Shown: piece after piece, positions 52,073 through 61,916 of the stretch
How positions within the stretch are numbered: position 1 is the stretch's first letter
Layout: the number at the start of each line of letters is the position of its first letter
Source: Dyadobacter beijingensis DSM 21582
GTDB taxonomy: Bacteria; Bacteroidota; Bacteroidia; Cytophagales; Spirosomataceae
DNA: 64,000 nucleotides
Reading direction: 5' to 3'
Assembly: GCF_000382205.1 (NCBI RefSeq)
Contig: NZ_KB907789.1
Location: forward strand, 1-64,000
Translations under genes and position numbers: made by a program
The notes under the pieces: generated by a model
The model's input: the letters and a program-made list of their open reading frames with translations, nothing else
What the model was told of the DNA's origin: nothing
The model's database searches: none

Positions 52073-53866
52073 CTATTGATAAAGCGGATTTTGGACCAGC
52101 AGGTTATTTCTGTTCATTTCATCGAGCTTGATCGGCAGAAAATAAGACCGGTCTTTCCAGTTTCGGTCGCGGACGCTCACAAATGAAAATTCGGGTTTGA
52201 CCTTTCCTTTCTTATACCGGATATCAACCCCCAGCGCGTTGCTAGAAAGCACCTTCGGCGCGATCATCCAGCGGCGGATATCAAAATAGCGCTGGTCTTC
52301 GTACATCAGCTCGATTTTGCGTTCATGCCGCAGCTGCTCGCGCAATGCTTGCCCGGAAGAAATGATGGCGGGTAATCCGGCGCGGCGGCGGATCATATTC
52401 AGATACTTCTGCGCTTCCGCAGTTTCCCCGAGCTCGATACAGGCTTCGGCATAGTTGAGCAATACTTCGGCGTAGCGGATAAACCGCCACGGAAGGTCTT
52501 GCTTGAAAAACTGCGTATTAACGGCCGGATCGATGAATTTACGCAGATAATATCCAGTGTACGTACCGTCTTCTTTCGCCGCAAATGTGCTGTTGCGCGT
52601 ATCGAGCCCACCTGTGAAGGAGCCGTCGGCCTGTTCATAATAGCCCACCTGTATGACACCTACCGGGTCCAGCGTTTGAGCGCCAATCTGGCGGGTTTGC
52701 CATTTTGCTCCCTCAAAAAGGATATTGGCGTAAAAACGCGGTTCCCTGTTCGCGTATGGGTCGGCCTTGTGCACGGGGTTGTTCCAATCAAAAGCGGTGC
52801 CGTCTTTCATCTGAAACTCATCTACAAGCTGGCTCGTAGGCGTGTTTCCGCCATACCCGAAATAGCCGTTTGGGTTATTGTATCGACCGGGATTATAACC
52901 TTCTCCCGAGTTCTGGATAAAAAACCGGACGAAAATGTCCTCACTGGTTTCTTTGGAGAGAAAAATCCCCTCGTAATTTTTGGCTACCGGATCGGCAGCG
53001 GTGGGCTCTTTTTTGAACAGATCGTACGCATTCAGATCGATCACCGCCTTCGCCGCTTCCTTTGCTTTGCGCCAGCGGCCGGCCCGGTCTCCGCCTACAT
53101 AGCCGATCAGTTCGGGATGCGCGTAGCCTGGCGCCCAGCTGGCCTGGTTATGGTAGAGATCGCTGGCGGCGTAGAGCAAGATACGCGATTTCAAAGCGAG
53201 GGCGGCGCCTTTTGTGGCCCGGCCTTTGTCGGCCGCACCGTAGGCCTGCGGCAATAATGCAGCGGCCTTGTCGCAATCTTCTATGATGAACTGAATGCTT
53301 TCCTCAAATGAATTCCTGGAAGCAAGCGGGTCTTCATTGAGGCCGTAAGCTTTTTTGATGATCGGCACGCCCCCATACATCAACACGAGATTGTGATAAT
53401 GGTATGCCCTCAGAAAATAGACCTCGCCGGTCAACCGGTTTTTGAGCGCCTGGTCCTCGTAGCTGTGCTTTTCCACTTCCTCCAAAAACAGGTTACATGC
53501 CCGGACGCTCTTGTAAACCCAATCCCAGGACATTTTCCAGGCTCTGGGATGTACCCCGCTCAGACCGAAATTGGGGTCGAAAACCGAATAGTCGCTCGGC
53601 GTGATCAGCGACTTGGTCACATTGCTGCTGCCGCCGTCGAAAGTAAGAATCGCCTCGTCCGATAGCGATGCCATCATCAGCTCAGTGAAGCCGTGGGGCA
53701 GGTTATTGTAAATATTATTGACAAACGTCTGCATGAGCGCCAGGTCATTCCATACGGCGTTCCCGCTATATTCGTTGAGCGGCTGTTTGTCCAGAAAATC
53801 GTCATTGCAGCTATTCAGTGGGAGCAGCATCGCTATCATCGCCCACGCGCACAGAGTCTTTTTCAT
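52073..53866 (-). CDS. SusD/RagB-family glycan-binding lipoprotein (PUL 2)
   Basis: A 597-residue surface lipoprotein. Signal MKKTLCAWAMIAMLLPLNSC gives lipidation at Cys20, then NDDFLDKQPLNEYSGNAVWN. SusD helices include EVYFLRAYHYHNLVLMYGGV and the C-terminal WRFIRYAEVLLNYAEACIEL with LRHERKIELMYEDQRYFDIR. It works as the lid and ligand-binding partner of the SusC encoded 12 bp upstream. The following enzyme genes suggest its ligand is a mannose/galactose-type glycan, an inference only. Confidence 0.95.
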   Translation of the reverse strand: MKKTLCAWAMIAMLLPLNSCNDDFLDKQPLNEYSGNAVWNDLALMQTFVNNIYNNLPHGFTELMMASLSDEAILTFDGGSSNVTKSLITPSDYSVFDPNFGLSGVHPRAWKMSWDWVYKSVRACNLFLEEVEKHSYEDQALKNRLTGEVYFLRAYHYHNLVLMYGGVPIIKKAYGLNEDPLASRNSFEESIQFIIEDCDKAAALLPQAYGAADKGRATKGAALALKSRILLYAASDLYHNQASWAPGYAHPELIGYVGGDRAGRWRKAKEAAKAVIDLNAYDLFKKEPTAADPVAKNYEGIFLSKETSEDIFVRFFIQNSGEGYNPGRYNNPNGYFGYGGNTPTSQLVDEFQMKDGTAFDWNNPVHKADPYANREPRFYANILFEGAKWQTRQIGAQTLDPVGVIQVGYYEQADGSFTGGLDTRNSTFAAKEDGTYTGYYLRKFIDPAVNTQFFKQDLPWRFIRYAEVLLNYAEACIELGETAEAQKYLNMIRRRAGLPAIISSGQALREQLRHERKIELMYEDQRYFDIRRWMIAPKVLSSNALGVDIRYKKGKVKPEFSFVSVRDRNWKDRSYFLPIKLDEMNRNNLLVQNPLYQ

Positions 53867-53878
53867 CTTTTGAGATCT

Positions 53879-56800
53879 TTAAAAGGTTAGGGAAACACCG
53901 CCATTGAAAACACGCTGAACCGGATAGCTGGAACCTGTATTGTTGTCCGATTCAGGGTCGAAATCTTTCAGGCCGGGAGAGTAGGTCAGCAGGTTATAGC
54001 CGCTCACATACAGCCGAAGCGAACTCATGCCCAGCTTACCCAGCAGATCGGAAGGCACATTGTACGCCAGTTGCAGTGTTTTCAGCCTCACATAATCGGT
54101 ATTGCGCAGGAATTGCGTATTGAACTGCGTGCGCCAGTACTCCTGCGACCGGTTGAATGCGCGCGGCTCTTTCGAATCGGGATGTGTCTCTGTCCAGCGG
54201 TTGTTGTAAAAGTCTTGCAGGAAGTTGCCGCTATCTCCGGAGTAAGTATCAATGTAACGGACTGCGCCCGTGGCTCCCTGCAACAGGATCGTCAGATCAA
54301 ATCTGCCATAGGAAAGATCGAAATTCATACCGGCGTTGAACCTGGGTATGTTTGTCTTGTTGTTTCTGACCCGGTCATTACCGTTGATAACGCCATCCTC
54401 GTTCACATCTTTAAAAATAACGTCGCCTGGTCGTGCGCCTGTCCAGTGCGGATAGGAATCGACAGCTTGCTTGTCCCGGAAAATGCCGATCGATTGGTAG
54501 TAAAGGTCGTTGTCAGGGAATGCAGGATTGCTCGGAATGGGCTTTCCGGTAGACTGCTGCCATTCGGGCCTGCCGGGAGACTCATCCCAGAAAGTGATCT
54601 TGTTGCGCGAATAGCTGCCATTGAAGGAAACGTTGTACTTGAATTTCTGTACCTGGCTGCGGTAGCCCACACTAAATTCAAACCCGGTATTGCTCACTTT
54701 CCCGATGTTTTCCCTGGGTAACGTCAGGCCGGTTGAGGAAGGCACGGAGGCGTTCCGCTGCCAAAGGATCTGTGAACGTTTGTTATTGAAGTAGTCGAAT
54801 TCGACATAAACCTTGTTTTTGAAAATCCCCGCTTCGAATCCGATATTGGACTGGTTGGCCACCTCCCAGGTAACGTTCTGGTTGGGAATCCTGACTTCCC
54901 TCAACAATTTGTTCTCTTGCGTGACACCAAAGATGTAAGTGTTGGTATTGTAACCATACGATGAGAGGTACTGCCACTCGTCAATGCGGTCATTGCCTGT
55001 CTGGCCCCAGGAGGCCCTGATTTTAAAATCATTGACGATCGGTAAGTTACGTTTCCAGAAAGCTTCCTCAGACAACCGGTAACCCGCCGACACGCCCGGA
55101 AAAAAGCCATATCTGCCCTGTTTGGGAAAAATGTAAGAGCCGTCGTAGCGCCAGACGAATTCCAACATCAATTTTTCGTAAAAATTATAATTAAGCCTTC
55201 CGAAGTAATTCAACCGCGCGTTTTCATAAGCCGCCCCGGTATTGTCCTTGTTGATATCCCCTCCGGCAAAAAGCTGATCCACGGCGGTCGAGACGAAAAA
55301 TCGCCGGTATGCCGAGAAGCTGGTCCCCTTACCTTCCCGCGATTCCATCCCCGCCATCACTTTCAGCGCGTGCTTGCCGATATTCTTTTCGTAGGTCAGC
55401 ACCCCGTTGAGCAACACATTCTGATTGTCCTCTGCCCATTGCTGCAAGCGAGGGTCGTCGAACCCTTTCTTCCCCTTCACCAGTACGGGCTTGCCATTGG
55501 CATCGTAGGAAGTGCCGTCCCACGAATACAGGTACCAGGGAGTCTGCCAGTTTTTCCGGAAACGGAATGTCTTGTCGAAGCTCGCATTCCCACTGAAAGC
55601 AAGGCCGGGTACAAACGGGATTTTGACGTCGATACGGAGGTTACTGTTGAATACATATTGCTTGTCCCGATCGTAACCGGTTGCGTCGGTGCTGGTCACG
55701 GCGGGATTATTCCCCTGTTCCACGTCCGGGCCAGGTGTACCATCGGGCCAAAAGGCGTGCTTGCCGGGGTCAGAGCGCATCAGACCTGAAAATATGTTAC
55801 CGCTGCCCTGGGTCGGCAGGTTCCTGTTCTCAATCCTGCCCGACACGTCGAAGCGCACGCTGATATGGTCAGAAACGGTGCCGTCGATATTGCTGCGAAA
55901 ATCGAACTGCTTGTATTTCGTAGCGCTTCTGTAATAGTAGCCGTCCTGAAACTTTGACCCCAGATTCATGAAATAGCGGATTTTTTCCGTTCCGCCGATC
56001 AGCGTTGCATTCAGGCTATTTTGTCTGGACCGGGGCTTCAACACCGCCTTGAACCAATCCGTGTTCGGATGCCCCCACGGATCGGAGCCATCCCGGAATT
56101 TCTGAATGTCGTCCGCGCTATATCGTTGCTGCCGGTTGTTGTAAATGTCGATTTCATTGAGCATCGTTGCGTACTCGCTCGAACTGGCCATTTTGGGTAA
56201 ACGGGTCGGCTGGTTATAACCGTCACTGTAATGGAAGGAAATTTCAGGCTTGCCCAGTTTCCCGCGTTTAGTAGTAATGAGAATAACCCCGTTGGCCGCC
56301 TGCGAACCATAAATCGCGGCTGACGCGTCCTTTAAAACAGTCATACTCTCGATCGTGTTGGGATCAATGCGGTCCAGTGACCTGCCCGGAATGCCGTCGA
56401 CAACCACGAGCGGACTATTGTTACCAAGTGAATTGGTACCACGGATCCGGATTTCCGAACCGTCGCTCCCAGGCTCACCGCTTCGCTGGACGGCGGTGAC
56501 GCCGGGCAACCGGCCCACCAGCGCATTACTCACGTTCACAACCGGCGTTTTGACAATGTCCGTCCCCTTCACCGAAACCACGGAGCCGGTAATCGTTGCG
56601 CGTTCCTGGGTTCCATACCCTACCACTACCACTTCATCGAGCGATTTCTGGTCTATTTTCAGACTAACGTCTATCCCTGTACGTCCGGCGATCGGTTCCT
56701 CCTGGGCTACATATCCGACAAAGCTGAATACAAGAATTTGGGCGGCGTCCGGGACATCGATTGAATATTTTCCATCCACGTCGGTGATCGCTCCTTGTTG

Positions 56801-57340
56801 AGAATTCTTGATCACTACACTCACGCCGGGCAACGGCTCATTCTTTTCTGCGTCCCTGACCGTCCCGCGAACGGTGATGTTTTTGAAAGGCGTGATCTGG
56901 CTACCGTGCAAAGGGACTCGCTCGGATGGACCAGACTGCGTTACGGACACGCTCATTTCCGGCTGGGAGACCGGCTCGGCCTGGTAATTAATCTCCCGCG
57001 CCATTTTCCGGCTGGTAATGATAAATACCCCATTACGCCCTTTTTTTGATTCCAGGCCGAACGGTTTCAATAACCGGGTCAGGTTGTTTTCCAATGTTGA
57101 ATTCCATTCCACGGCATTGGCTGGCACCATTTTTCCGTCCACAAACCGGTCCAGAAATATGATGTCGGATTTGTAATACTCCTTTAACGACTGGATAACT
57201 TCTTTGAGGGGCCTTTCGGCAGGCTTGCCGGATGCCGCTTGTTTAGGGGGCACCTGTGCCAACGCCAGGCGTTGAGCGAGTCCGGTCTGCATGGCACACA
57301 CCATGAGCGTCAGAAAAAGCAGGGGTAACCATCTTTTCAT
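53879..57340 (-). CDS. SusC/RagA-family TonB-linked transporter with STN domain (PUL 2)
   Basis: 1153 residues with signal peptide MKRWLPLLFLTLMVCAMQTG. STN-like region (about 40-110, RPLKEVIQSLKEYYKSDIIF), carboxypeptidase-like domain (VRGTVRDAEKNEPLPGVSVV), plug with EVVVVGYGTQERATITGSVV, PLVVVDGIPGRSLDRI and AAIYGSQAANGVILITT, then a barrel ending RVFNGGVSLTF. The STN domain should contact the FecR protein encoded directly upstream, linking ligand import to transcription of the whole locus. Confidence 0.95.
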   Translation of the reverse strand: MKRWLPLLFLTLMVCAMQTGLAQRLALAQVPPKQAASGKPAERPLKEVIQSLKEYYKSDIIFLDRFVDGKMVPANAVEWNSTLENNLTRLLKPFGLESKKGRNGVFIITSRKMAREINYQAEPVSQPEMSVSVTQSGPSERVPLHGSQITPFKNITVRGTVRDAEKNEPLPGVSVVIKNSQQGAITDVDGKYSIDVPDAAQILVFSFVGYVAQEEPIAGRTGIDVSLKIDQKSLDEVVVVGYGTQERATITGSVVSVKGTDIVKTPVVNVSNALVGRLPGVTAVQRSGEPGSDGSEIRIRGTNSLGNNSPLVVVDGIPGRSLDRIDPNTIESMTVLKDASAAIYGSQAANGVILITTKRGKLGKPEISFHYSDGYNQPTRLPKMASSSEYATMLNEIDIYNNRQQRYSADDIQKFRDGSDPWGHPNTDWFKAVLKPRSRQNSLNATLIGGTEKIRYFMNLGSKFQDGYYYRSATKYKQFDFRSNIDGTVSDHISVRFDVSGRIENRNLPTQGSGNIFSGLMRSDPGKHAFWPDGTPGPDVEQGNNPAVTSTDATGYDRDKQYVFNSNLRIDVKIPFVPGLAFSGNASFDKTFRFRKNWQTPWYLYSWDGTSYDANGKPVLVKGKKGFDDPRLQQWAEDNQNVLLNGVLTYEKNIGKHALKVMAGMESREGKGTSFSAYRRFFVSTAVDQLFAGGDINKDNTGAAYENARLNYFGRLNYNFYEKLMLEFVWRYDGSYIFPKQGRYGFFPGVSAGYRLSEEAFWKRNLPIVNDFKIRASWGQTGNDRIDEWQYLSSYGYNTNTYIFGVTQENKLLREVRIPNQNVTWEVANQSNIGFEAGIFKNKVYVEFDYFNNKRSQILWQRNASVPSSTGLTLPRENIGKVSNTGFEFSVGYRSQVQKFKYNVSFNGSYSRNKITFWDESPGRPEWQQSTGKPIPSNPAFPDNDLYYQSIGIFRDKQAVDSYPHWTGARPGDVIFKDVNEDGVINGNDRVRNNKTNIPRFNAGMNFDLSYGRFDLTILLQGATGAVRYIDTYSGDSGNFLQDFYNNRWTETHPDSKEPRAFNRSQEYWRTQFNTQFLRNTDYVRLKTLQLAYNVPSDLLGKLGMSSLRLYVSGYNLLTYSPGLKDFDPESDNNTGSSYPVQRVFNGGVSLTF

Positions 57341-57353
57341 ACAATTGGCGTTT

Positions 57354-58364
57354 TTAAAATGATTGGATATGGGAATTGATTTGAATCTGATTGCCCGAGC
57401 GGGTATAGGAAAGCGAAGAGACTTCCATCAGCGTTTCCAGCAACTCGTCGGCATTGTGCGCAGTAAATGAGCCTGTTATTGTCCATTTCGCCAGTTCCGG
57501 GTCGGAAATAACGAGTGTGAGCCCGTAGGTATCGGCAAAGAGCTGCGCTATTTCGGTCAGACTGGTATTTTCAAATACGAACCGGTTGTCCCGCCAGGCA
57601 GACAGGCTTTCCGGATTTCTGACCTTTTGCAAATGTGCATTGCCCTGCCCGTTCAGCCGCACCACTTCACCGGGCCGCATCGTGATGGTTTTTGGCGCGG
57701 GGCCCTGATCGTACCGTAGCTGCACTTTGCCGCGATTTAACACCACCCTCCCCGACTTGCCGCGGTTGTAGACGGAAAACTCCGTCCCGAGCACTTCAAT
57801 GTCAAAATTTTGTCCGGTTCTGACGACAAACCGGCTGTGGTTTTGCGTGTGTTTTACCGAGAACAGGGCCTCGCCTTCCAACCCGATCGCTCTTTCCGAG
57901 TCACCAAAACCGAACCTGGGCACGGTAATAGCCGAGTTGGCATTCAGCGTGACCGTGCTGCCATCCGGCAGGTTAATCTGGCGGACTTCCCCGTAATGCG
58001 TCGTGTAGGTTCTGTTCAGGATCGGCTTTCGAAACTGCCAGCAAAGCAGCGCGGCAACTAAGATCGATGCGGCTACTTTAATAGCCCCCCGTTTGCGGAT
58101 CCAGCCATCGAGAGGACGTGCCGGACGCATCCAATCGGGCCTTTTTACGGCTTTACTCACCATACGTGCCGTGTGCCCGGCCATCGCCTTGTCCAAGTCC
58201 ACAATATATTGCGGATGTTGGCTTTCCCAGGCATGCAGGCTCTGGTAAAATAGCTCGCGATGATCCGCGTCTTTGGCCCACTCATCCACCAATTGCTTCT
58301 GGATCGGCGAGACCCGTCCCGAAAAGTAGTCGAACAGTAACTGCTGTGTAATTTGCGGCTTCAT
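57354..58364 (-). CDS. FecR-family anti-sigma factor (PUL 2)
   Basis: 336 residues from ATG 58364 (MKPQITQQLLFDYFSGRVSP); the extended frame to 58433 overlaps the sigma gene and is not conserved in type. Cytoplasmic anti-sigma part about 1-85, membrane helix about 90-110 (GAIKVAASILVAALLCW), FecR domain (INLPDGSTVTLNANSAITVP, GEALFSV, VLGTEFSVY) and DUF4974 end (FENTSLTEIAQLFADTYGLT). It is 11 bp after the ECF sigma stop and 13 bp before SusC. Confidence 0.94.
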   Translation of the reverse strand: MKPQITQQLLFDYFSGRVSPIQKQLVDEWAKDADHRELFYQSLHAWESQHPQYIVDLDKAMAGHTARMVSKAVKRPDWMRPARPLDGWIRKRGAIKVAASILVAALLCWQFRKPILNRTYTTHYGEVRQINLPDGSTVTLNANSAITVPRFGFGDSERAIGLEGEALFSVKHTQNHSRFVVRTGQNFDIEVLGTEFSVYNRGKSGRVVLNRGKVQLRYDQGPAPKTITMRPGEVVRLNGQGNAHLQKVRNPESLSAWRDNRFVFENTSLTEIAQLFADTYGLTLVISDPELAKWTITGSFTAHNADELLETLMEVSSLSYTRSGNQIQINSHIQSF

Positions 58365-58375
58365 AATTTGTTGAT

Positions 58376-59065
58376 TTAAAAGAAAATGGCAGCCCACACA
58401 TGGCCGACCAGAAACAGGATCATCAGCAGCCATTTATCCTTCACCCACTCTCTTACGTGGTGTATGGCCCGGTACATATGCACTTCCACCGTCCGGGTCG
58501 ACAGGTTCAGATTGGCGGCGATCTCCGCATACTTTTTCCCTTCAAAACGGTGCATCAGGTAAACCTGCCGACGTTTCACAGGCATCGCGTGAATGGCCCT
58601 TTCCACGTCCTGATAAAGCTCCTCGTATTGGGTAATGGTATCCGGTTGCTGGTCGGCCCGAACGGGCAGCCATTCCGCACGATCGAGCGAGGTAGTCCTT
58701 CTCATTTCCTGCCGGACGTAATCAAAGGCGCGGTTTCGGACCGCGGTATATAAAAAGGCGCGGTAGGAAACCTCGATCGAATGAAACAGCTCCCGAGAAT
58801 GAAACTCGTAAAAAATGTCAGAGACGATGTCCTCCGCTATTTCGCGGGACGACACATACCTGACGGCATGGCTACAAAGCGGTTGGTAGTATTGTTGAAA
58901 CAGGATGGACATCCCCACAGCGGGATCGCCGGCAAATGCCCGCCGGATGAACAGCTCGTTATCTGCGCCAACCTTTGAAGGTTCCCGGGGTACGCTCCCC
59001 TCCGGAGCCGGGTCCGAAAGCGACGCGCTATCTGCCTGGGAAAACAACCGTCTGACCTGCCCCAT
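58376..59065 (-). CDS. ECF RNA polymerase sigma factor (PUL 2)
   Basis: 229 residues. Region 2: AFAGDPAVGMSILFQQYYQP with EIAEDIVSDIFYEF; region 4: AIHAMPVKRRQVYLMHRFEG with HTH YAEIAANLNLSTRTVEVHMY. The C-terminus ends in a hydrophobic stretch (WLLMILFLVGHVWAAIFF) that could be a membrane anchor, as seen in some Bacteroidota ECF sigmas. The first 35 residues are low-complexity, so the true start may be internal. It heads PUL 2 and should be controlled by the adjacent FecR protein. Confidence 0.92.
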   Translation of the reverse strand: MGQVRRLFSQADSASLSDPAPEGSVPREPSKVGADNELFIRRAFAGDPAVGMSILFQQYYQPLCSHAVRYVSSREIAEDIVSDIFYEFHSRELFHSIEVSYRAFLYTAVRNRAFDYVRQEMRRTTSLDRAEWLPVRADQQPDTITQYEELYQDVERAIHAMPVKRRQVYLMHRFEGKKYAEIAANLNLSTRTVEVHMYRAIHHVREWVKDKWLLMILFLVGHVWAAIFF

Positions 59066-59440
59066 ACATGTGTATCCAGTGAGAATGATTAACCAGTTTT
59101 ACTGAGCCATTTAGACAGAGACGTTTGGCCAAAACAAAACACTTACGCTTTTTCAGCATTATTTTTCTGGCCCTGGCAAGCTGTCTCCGGTCTGGAATCC
59201 GCTCATTTTGTGGTAAACAGGATGGTGGGGCAAGTTTCCCGGTTGGCGGCGGATTTTTCTTGGGGGAAAAGTTTATTAGAACAAAATATTGAAGGTGCTT
59301 TTCACATGGAGTACTGCGTAAGTTGCAGTTGAGGTGCAGTAGAGGAGCAGTTAGGCAGGATTGCCAGCGTAATCCCGTCCTCGAGAAGGAGGAACCGGTA
59401 CTGTTAAATCCATACACCTTGGCATCTCGTGAAATTGTTA
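59066..59440. other. Intergenic region upstream of PUL 2
   Basis: No supported gene. The PUL 2 promoter should lie near 59066-59200, but no clear -33/-7 pair or terminator for the gene on the far side was found. A minus frame at 59028-59417 has no recognisable domain. Confidence 0.45.
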
Positions 59441-60226
59441 TTACAGTTTATCTTTCGCTGATGCAGGAGTTGTGAAAACAATCATATTCGTCACGATCCG
59501 GGCGTAGTTGGCGTTTTCAAAATCACTAACAGCGTGGCCGGGTTGGCTGTAAAAGACCCAACCTTTACCGGAGGGCATATACCAGGCCGACCGGCTTTGC
59601 ATCCACTCCTTTCCGGCTTTGTCCCGCATTTTCATGCCCATTAATATCTTCCTGGATGGGTTGACGTGCAGGTTATGGTTCAAAAATGCTTCAGTATTTT
59701 TCAGCATGAATCCCTTTCTGTTTACCTGCTTGTTTTTGTTTTCCCGTGTAAATGCGAAACTGGTGTCATAATGCATTTTGTTGGTCATGATGAAATGTCG
59801 CGGGGCAAGGTTCAACACGCCCAAATCAATATTACCGACGAATTTGTAGCCACCAGCTTCCACGTCTCCCGGGGGCAAATCCAGGTCTAGAAATGTAAAC
59901 CAGGACGCATTCTTTCTTTTCTTGGAGCTGATCGAGTGGTGCAGACAAATAAGCCGGCCGCCATTTCGGGTGTATTCAATAAATGCTTTCTCGGGATCGG
60001 GGTCAAGATCTTGATGAATGTAAACGACAACGGCTCGAAAATCAGTCAGAGAAGCCGGCATCTGGGATTGTGTTACAATTTTAGCGTCCAGGTTTTCATT
60101 TTTCTTCAGCGCATTGGCCAGGACCTGCATGGCGGGAATTTCGTCAGCAACAATCAATACCTCTTGACTGTATACGCGGGCGTAAAACATATTCACTACC
60201 AACAGAACAAAAAATATCTTTCTCAT
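59441..60226 (-). CDS. ThuA-like exported protein
   Basis: 261 residues with signal peptide MRKIFFVLLVVNMFYARVYS. The ThuA fold, related to class I glutamine amidotransferases, is seen in FRAVVVYIHQDLDPDPEKAF, YTRNGGRLICLHHSISS, FTFLDLDLPPGDVEAGGYKF and GKGWVFYSQPGHAVSDFEN. ThuA-like proteins occur in trehalose and other sugar-use loci; the reaction is not settled (keto-sugar handling has been suggested). It lies 86 bp from the heparinase II/III remnant, on the same strand, as part of a uronate-type cluster. Confidence 0.85.
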   Translation of the reverse strand: MRKIFFVLLVVNMFYARVYSQEVLIVADEIPAMQVLANALKKNENLDAKIVTQSQMPASLTDFRAVVVYIHQDLDPDPEKAFIEYTRNGGRLICLHHSISSKKRKNASWFTFLDLDLPPGDVEAGGYKFVGNIDLGVLNLAPRHFIMTNKMHYDTSFAFTRENKNKQVNRKGFMLKNTEAFLNHNLHVNPSRKILMGMKMRDKAGKEWMQSRSAWYMPSGKGWVFYSQPGHAVSDFENANYARIVTNMIVFTTPASAKDKL

Positions 60227-60311
60227 TGATCACCGATTTCTCAGGGCATCTCGCTCAAAAAGCGCTATTTACTTTAAAGCATGGCAACGGCGTCTTTTAC
60301 CCGATACCGTT

Positions 60312-61064
60312 TTACTGAACAGGGATATCCGAAGCATCGAAAAACGTGGGCCATTTGAACACATTTAAAAAGGTAAAGTTGCCGGAGTTTACTTCTTTGT
60401 AACACTCCCCGGAATTGCTGTAAGTATGAGTTTTCCATTGCTGTTGGCTGGCGTGTTTGTCCTGATTAAAATCCGGCGCTTTGGTGAGCCACTGAAATGT
60501 AACTTGTGTAGCCTGCCCATTTGTCCGCCATTCGTCCTTGAACGTTACCGACCGGTCGGGATTTAGCAGCACTGTCCGGTAAACCTGGCTTGCAAAATTC
60601 GAATATAAAGTGCTTAAATCTGCACGATTACCCGTAATTCCATTGACTTCCGGCAGTTCTGTCACTTCGGCTTTCCCATTTATCAGTTGATACTGGCCGT
60701 TGAACCTTAAAATATTGTGTCCTTCCGGGCCAACTCTGAAGGTTGTCCACCTGTTGCTGCTTTGGGAGTAGTTCCACAAGTCAAGTTTAGCGGCTCGCAT
60801 TTTGCCGTAGTTCTCGGTGCCCAGGTCAAGGGCCCATCTGACACCATCTGCTTCAAGTATAAAGCTTCCGGCGTCCATGTGCCCGTGGGAGTTATTGGGT
60901 GTTCCTCCTTTTATGGCAACATAGGTTGCCTTTGGGTCATTCCACGCACTGCGCATTACACCCATAGACAGCTGGCCCCTGGCCGACCAGTGTAACGGTG
61001 CCTTGCCAACGGATGCGTCGGCGAGCAACGAGGGGTCCCACCACAAAATTTCCAGTGTCGTCAT
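60312..61064 (-). pseudogene. Heparinase II/III-family protein, C-terminal part after an internal deletion
   Basis: 251 codons giving the second half of a heparinase II/III-like lyase: LEILWWDPSLLADASVGKAP, VMRSAWNDPKATYVAIKGG, SHGHMDAGSFILEADGVRWA (a conserved His/Asp site) and HNILRFNGQYQLING. It lacks a signal peptide. Immediately to the right, on the same strand, the N-terminal half ends at a stop in another frame. Comparison with the usual architecture indicates about 100 residues are missing at the joint, with the frame also lost, so the gene is broken. No natural start for this part is evident. Confidence 0.75.
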
Positions 61065-61072
61065 TCTTCCGA

Positions 61073-61900
61073 TTACAACACTGCGATCAGATAAAAGCTT
61101 GTTCCATAGGCCCAGTAACTAGGTCCTTCCGGGAATGCGCCATCTAAGGAATATGCCTCTGCTGCATACGGCAAGTTTTCAATGGCACGCTCCGTATTTT
61201 TTTTTGCCAATTCAGGTTGTGATTCTGCAATCGCAAGCGCGGCAACCATCACACCGCCGTTGCATACCGGATTCCAATTAAAGTTGCCCTTTACCCAACT
61301 GTCGCCACCTTCCTTTACCGCCAACGCTGGAAGGATAGCTAAATTCGTGATAGCCGTCGCGACCTGTTGCCGTTGCTCTGATGAAAGCCCGTCATAAAGC
61401 CAATCAAATCCCACGCCGGCAGCGAATGCCGCCTCTCCCACATCTAAAAAATGCCCTGTGCCCCAATTTTTTAACTCACAGAGCTCAATTAATTCAGCTC
61501 GCGCTCTTGCCAGGCTTTCAGAATTTCCTGTAAGCCGGTAATGCAATGCAAGAGACAAAATTCTCCCTTGTACATTTCTGGCAGTGACCATATTGTTAAT
61601 ACCATCCGGGTACACTATGGGTGCAGCCCGAAGATGTTGGGCTGCCTGATGCTGGAGAATGTACTTTAACTGTAATGATACGCTATCGTTTTGTTGTGTA
61701 ATCTTATCGATTAATTGGTCGCTTACAAACAGTCGGGGGTGGGCCGGCAATTTATGCCAGTCTTCTGCACTGAGGCAAGAAGTTTGCTGAAGGGCCGCGT
61801 TTTGTGCAAAAGCGCAAATAAACCCTGGGTACAGAAATAACAGGAAGGCAGATAGCCGTGTAATCATCTTTTGAGCATTAACATGTGAACGAGAAGGCAA
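61073..61900 (-). pseudogene. Heparinase II/III-family protein, N-terminal part
   Basis: Signal peptide MITRLSAFLLFLYPGFICAF (start probably the ATG at 61867) and the alpha/alpha toroid of polysaccharide lyases: HPRLFVSDQLIDKITQ, ALHYRLTGNSESLARARAEL, GFDWLYDGLSSEQRQ, NWNPVCNGGVMVAALAIAE and EGPSYWAYGTSFYLIAVL, then a stop. Intact relatives continue directly from YGTSF into a further helix bundle; here that part is gone. The following frame resumes in the C-terminal sheet domain (60312-61064). The toroid alone is unlikely to be an active lyase. Confidence 0.75.
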
Positions 61901-61916
61901 TCGAACGCAGATTGGG

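Noticed and set aside
59028..59417. 129-codon minus-strand open frame upstream of PUL 2 sigma
   Set aside because: It overlaps the sigma start in another frame and shows no family pattern.
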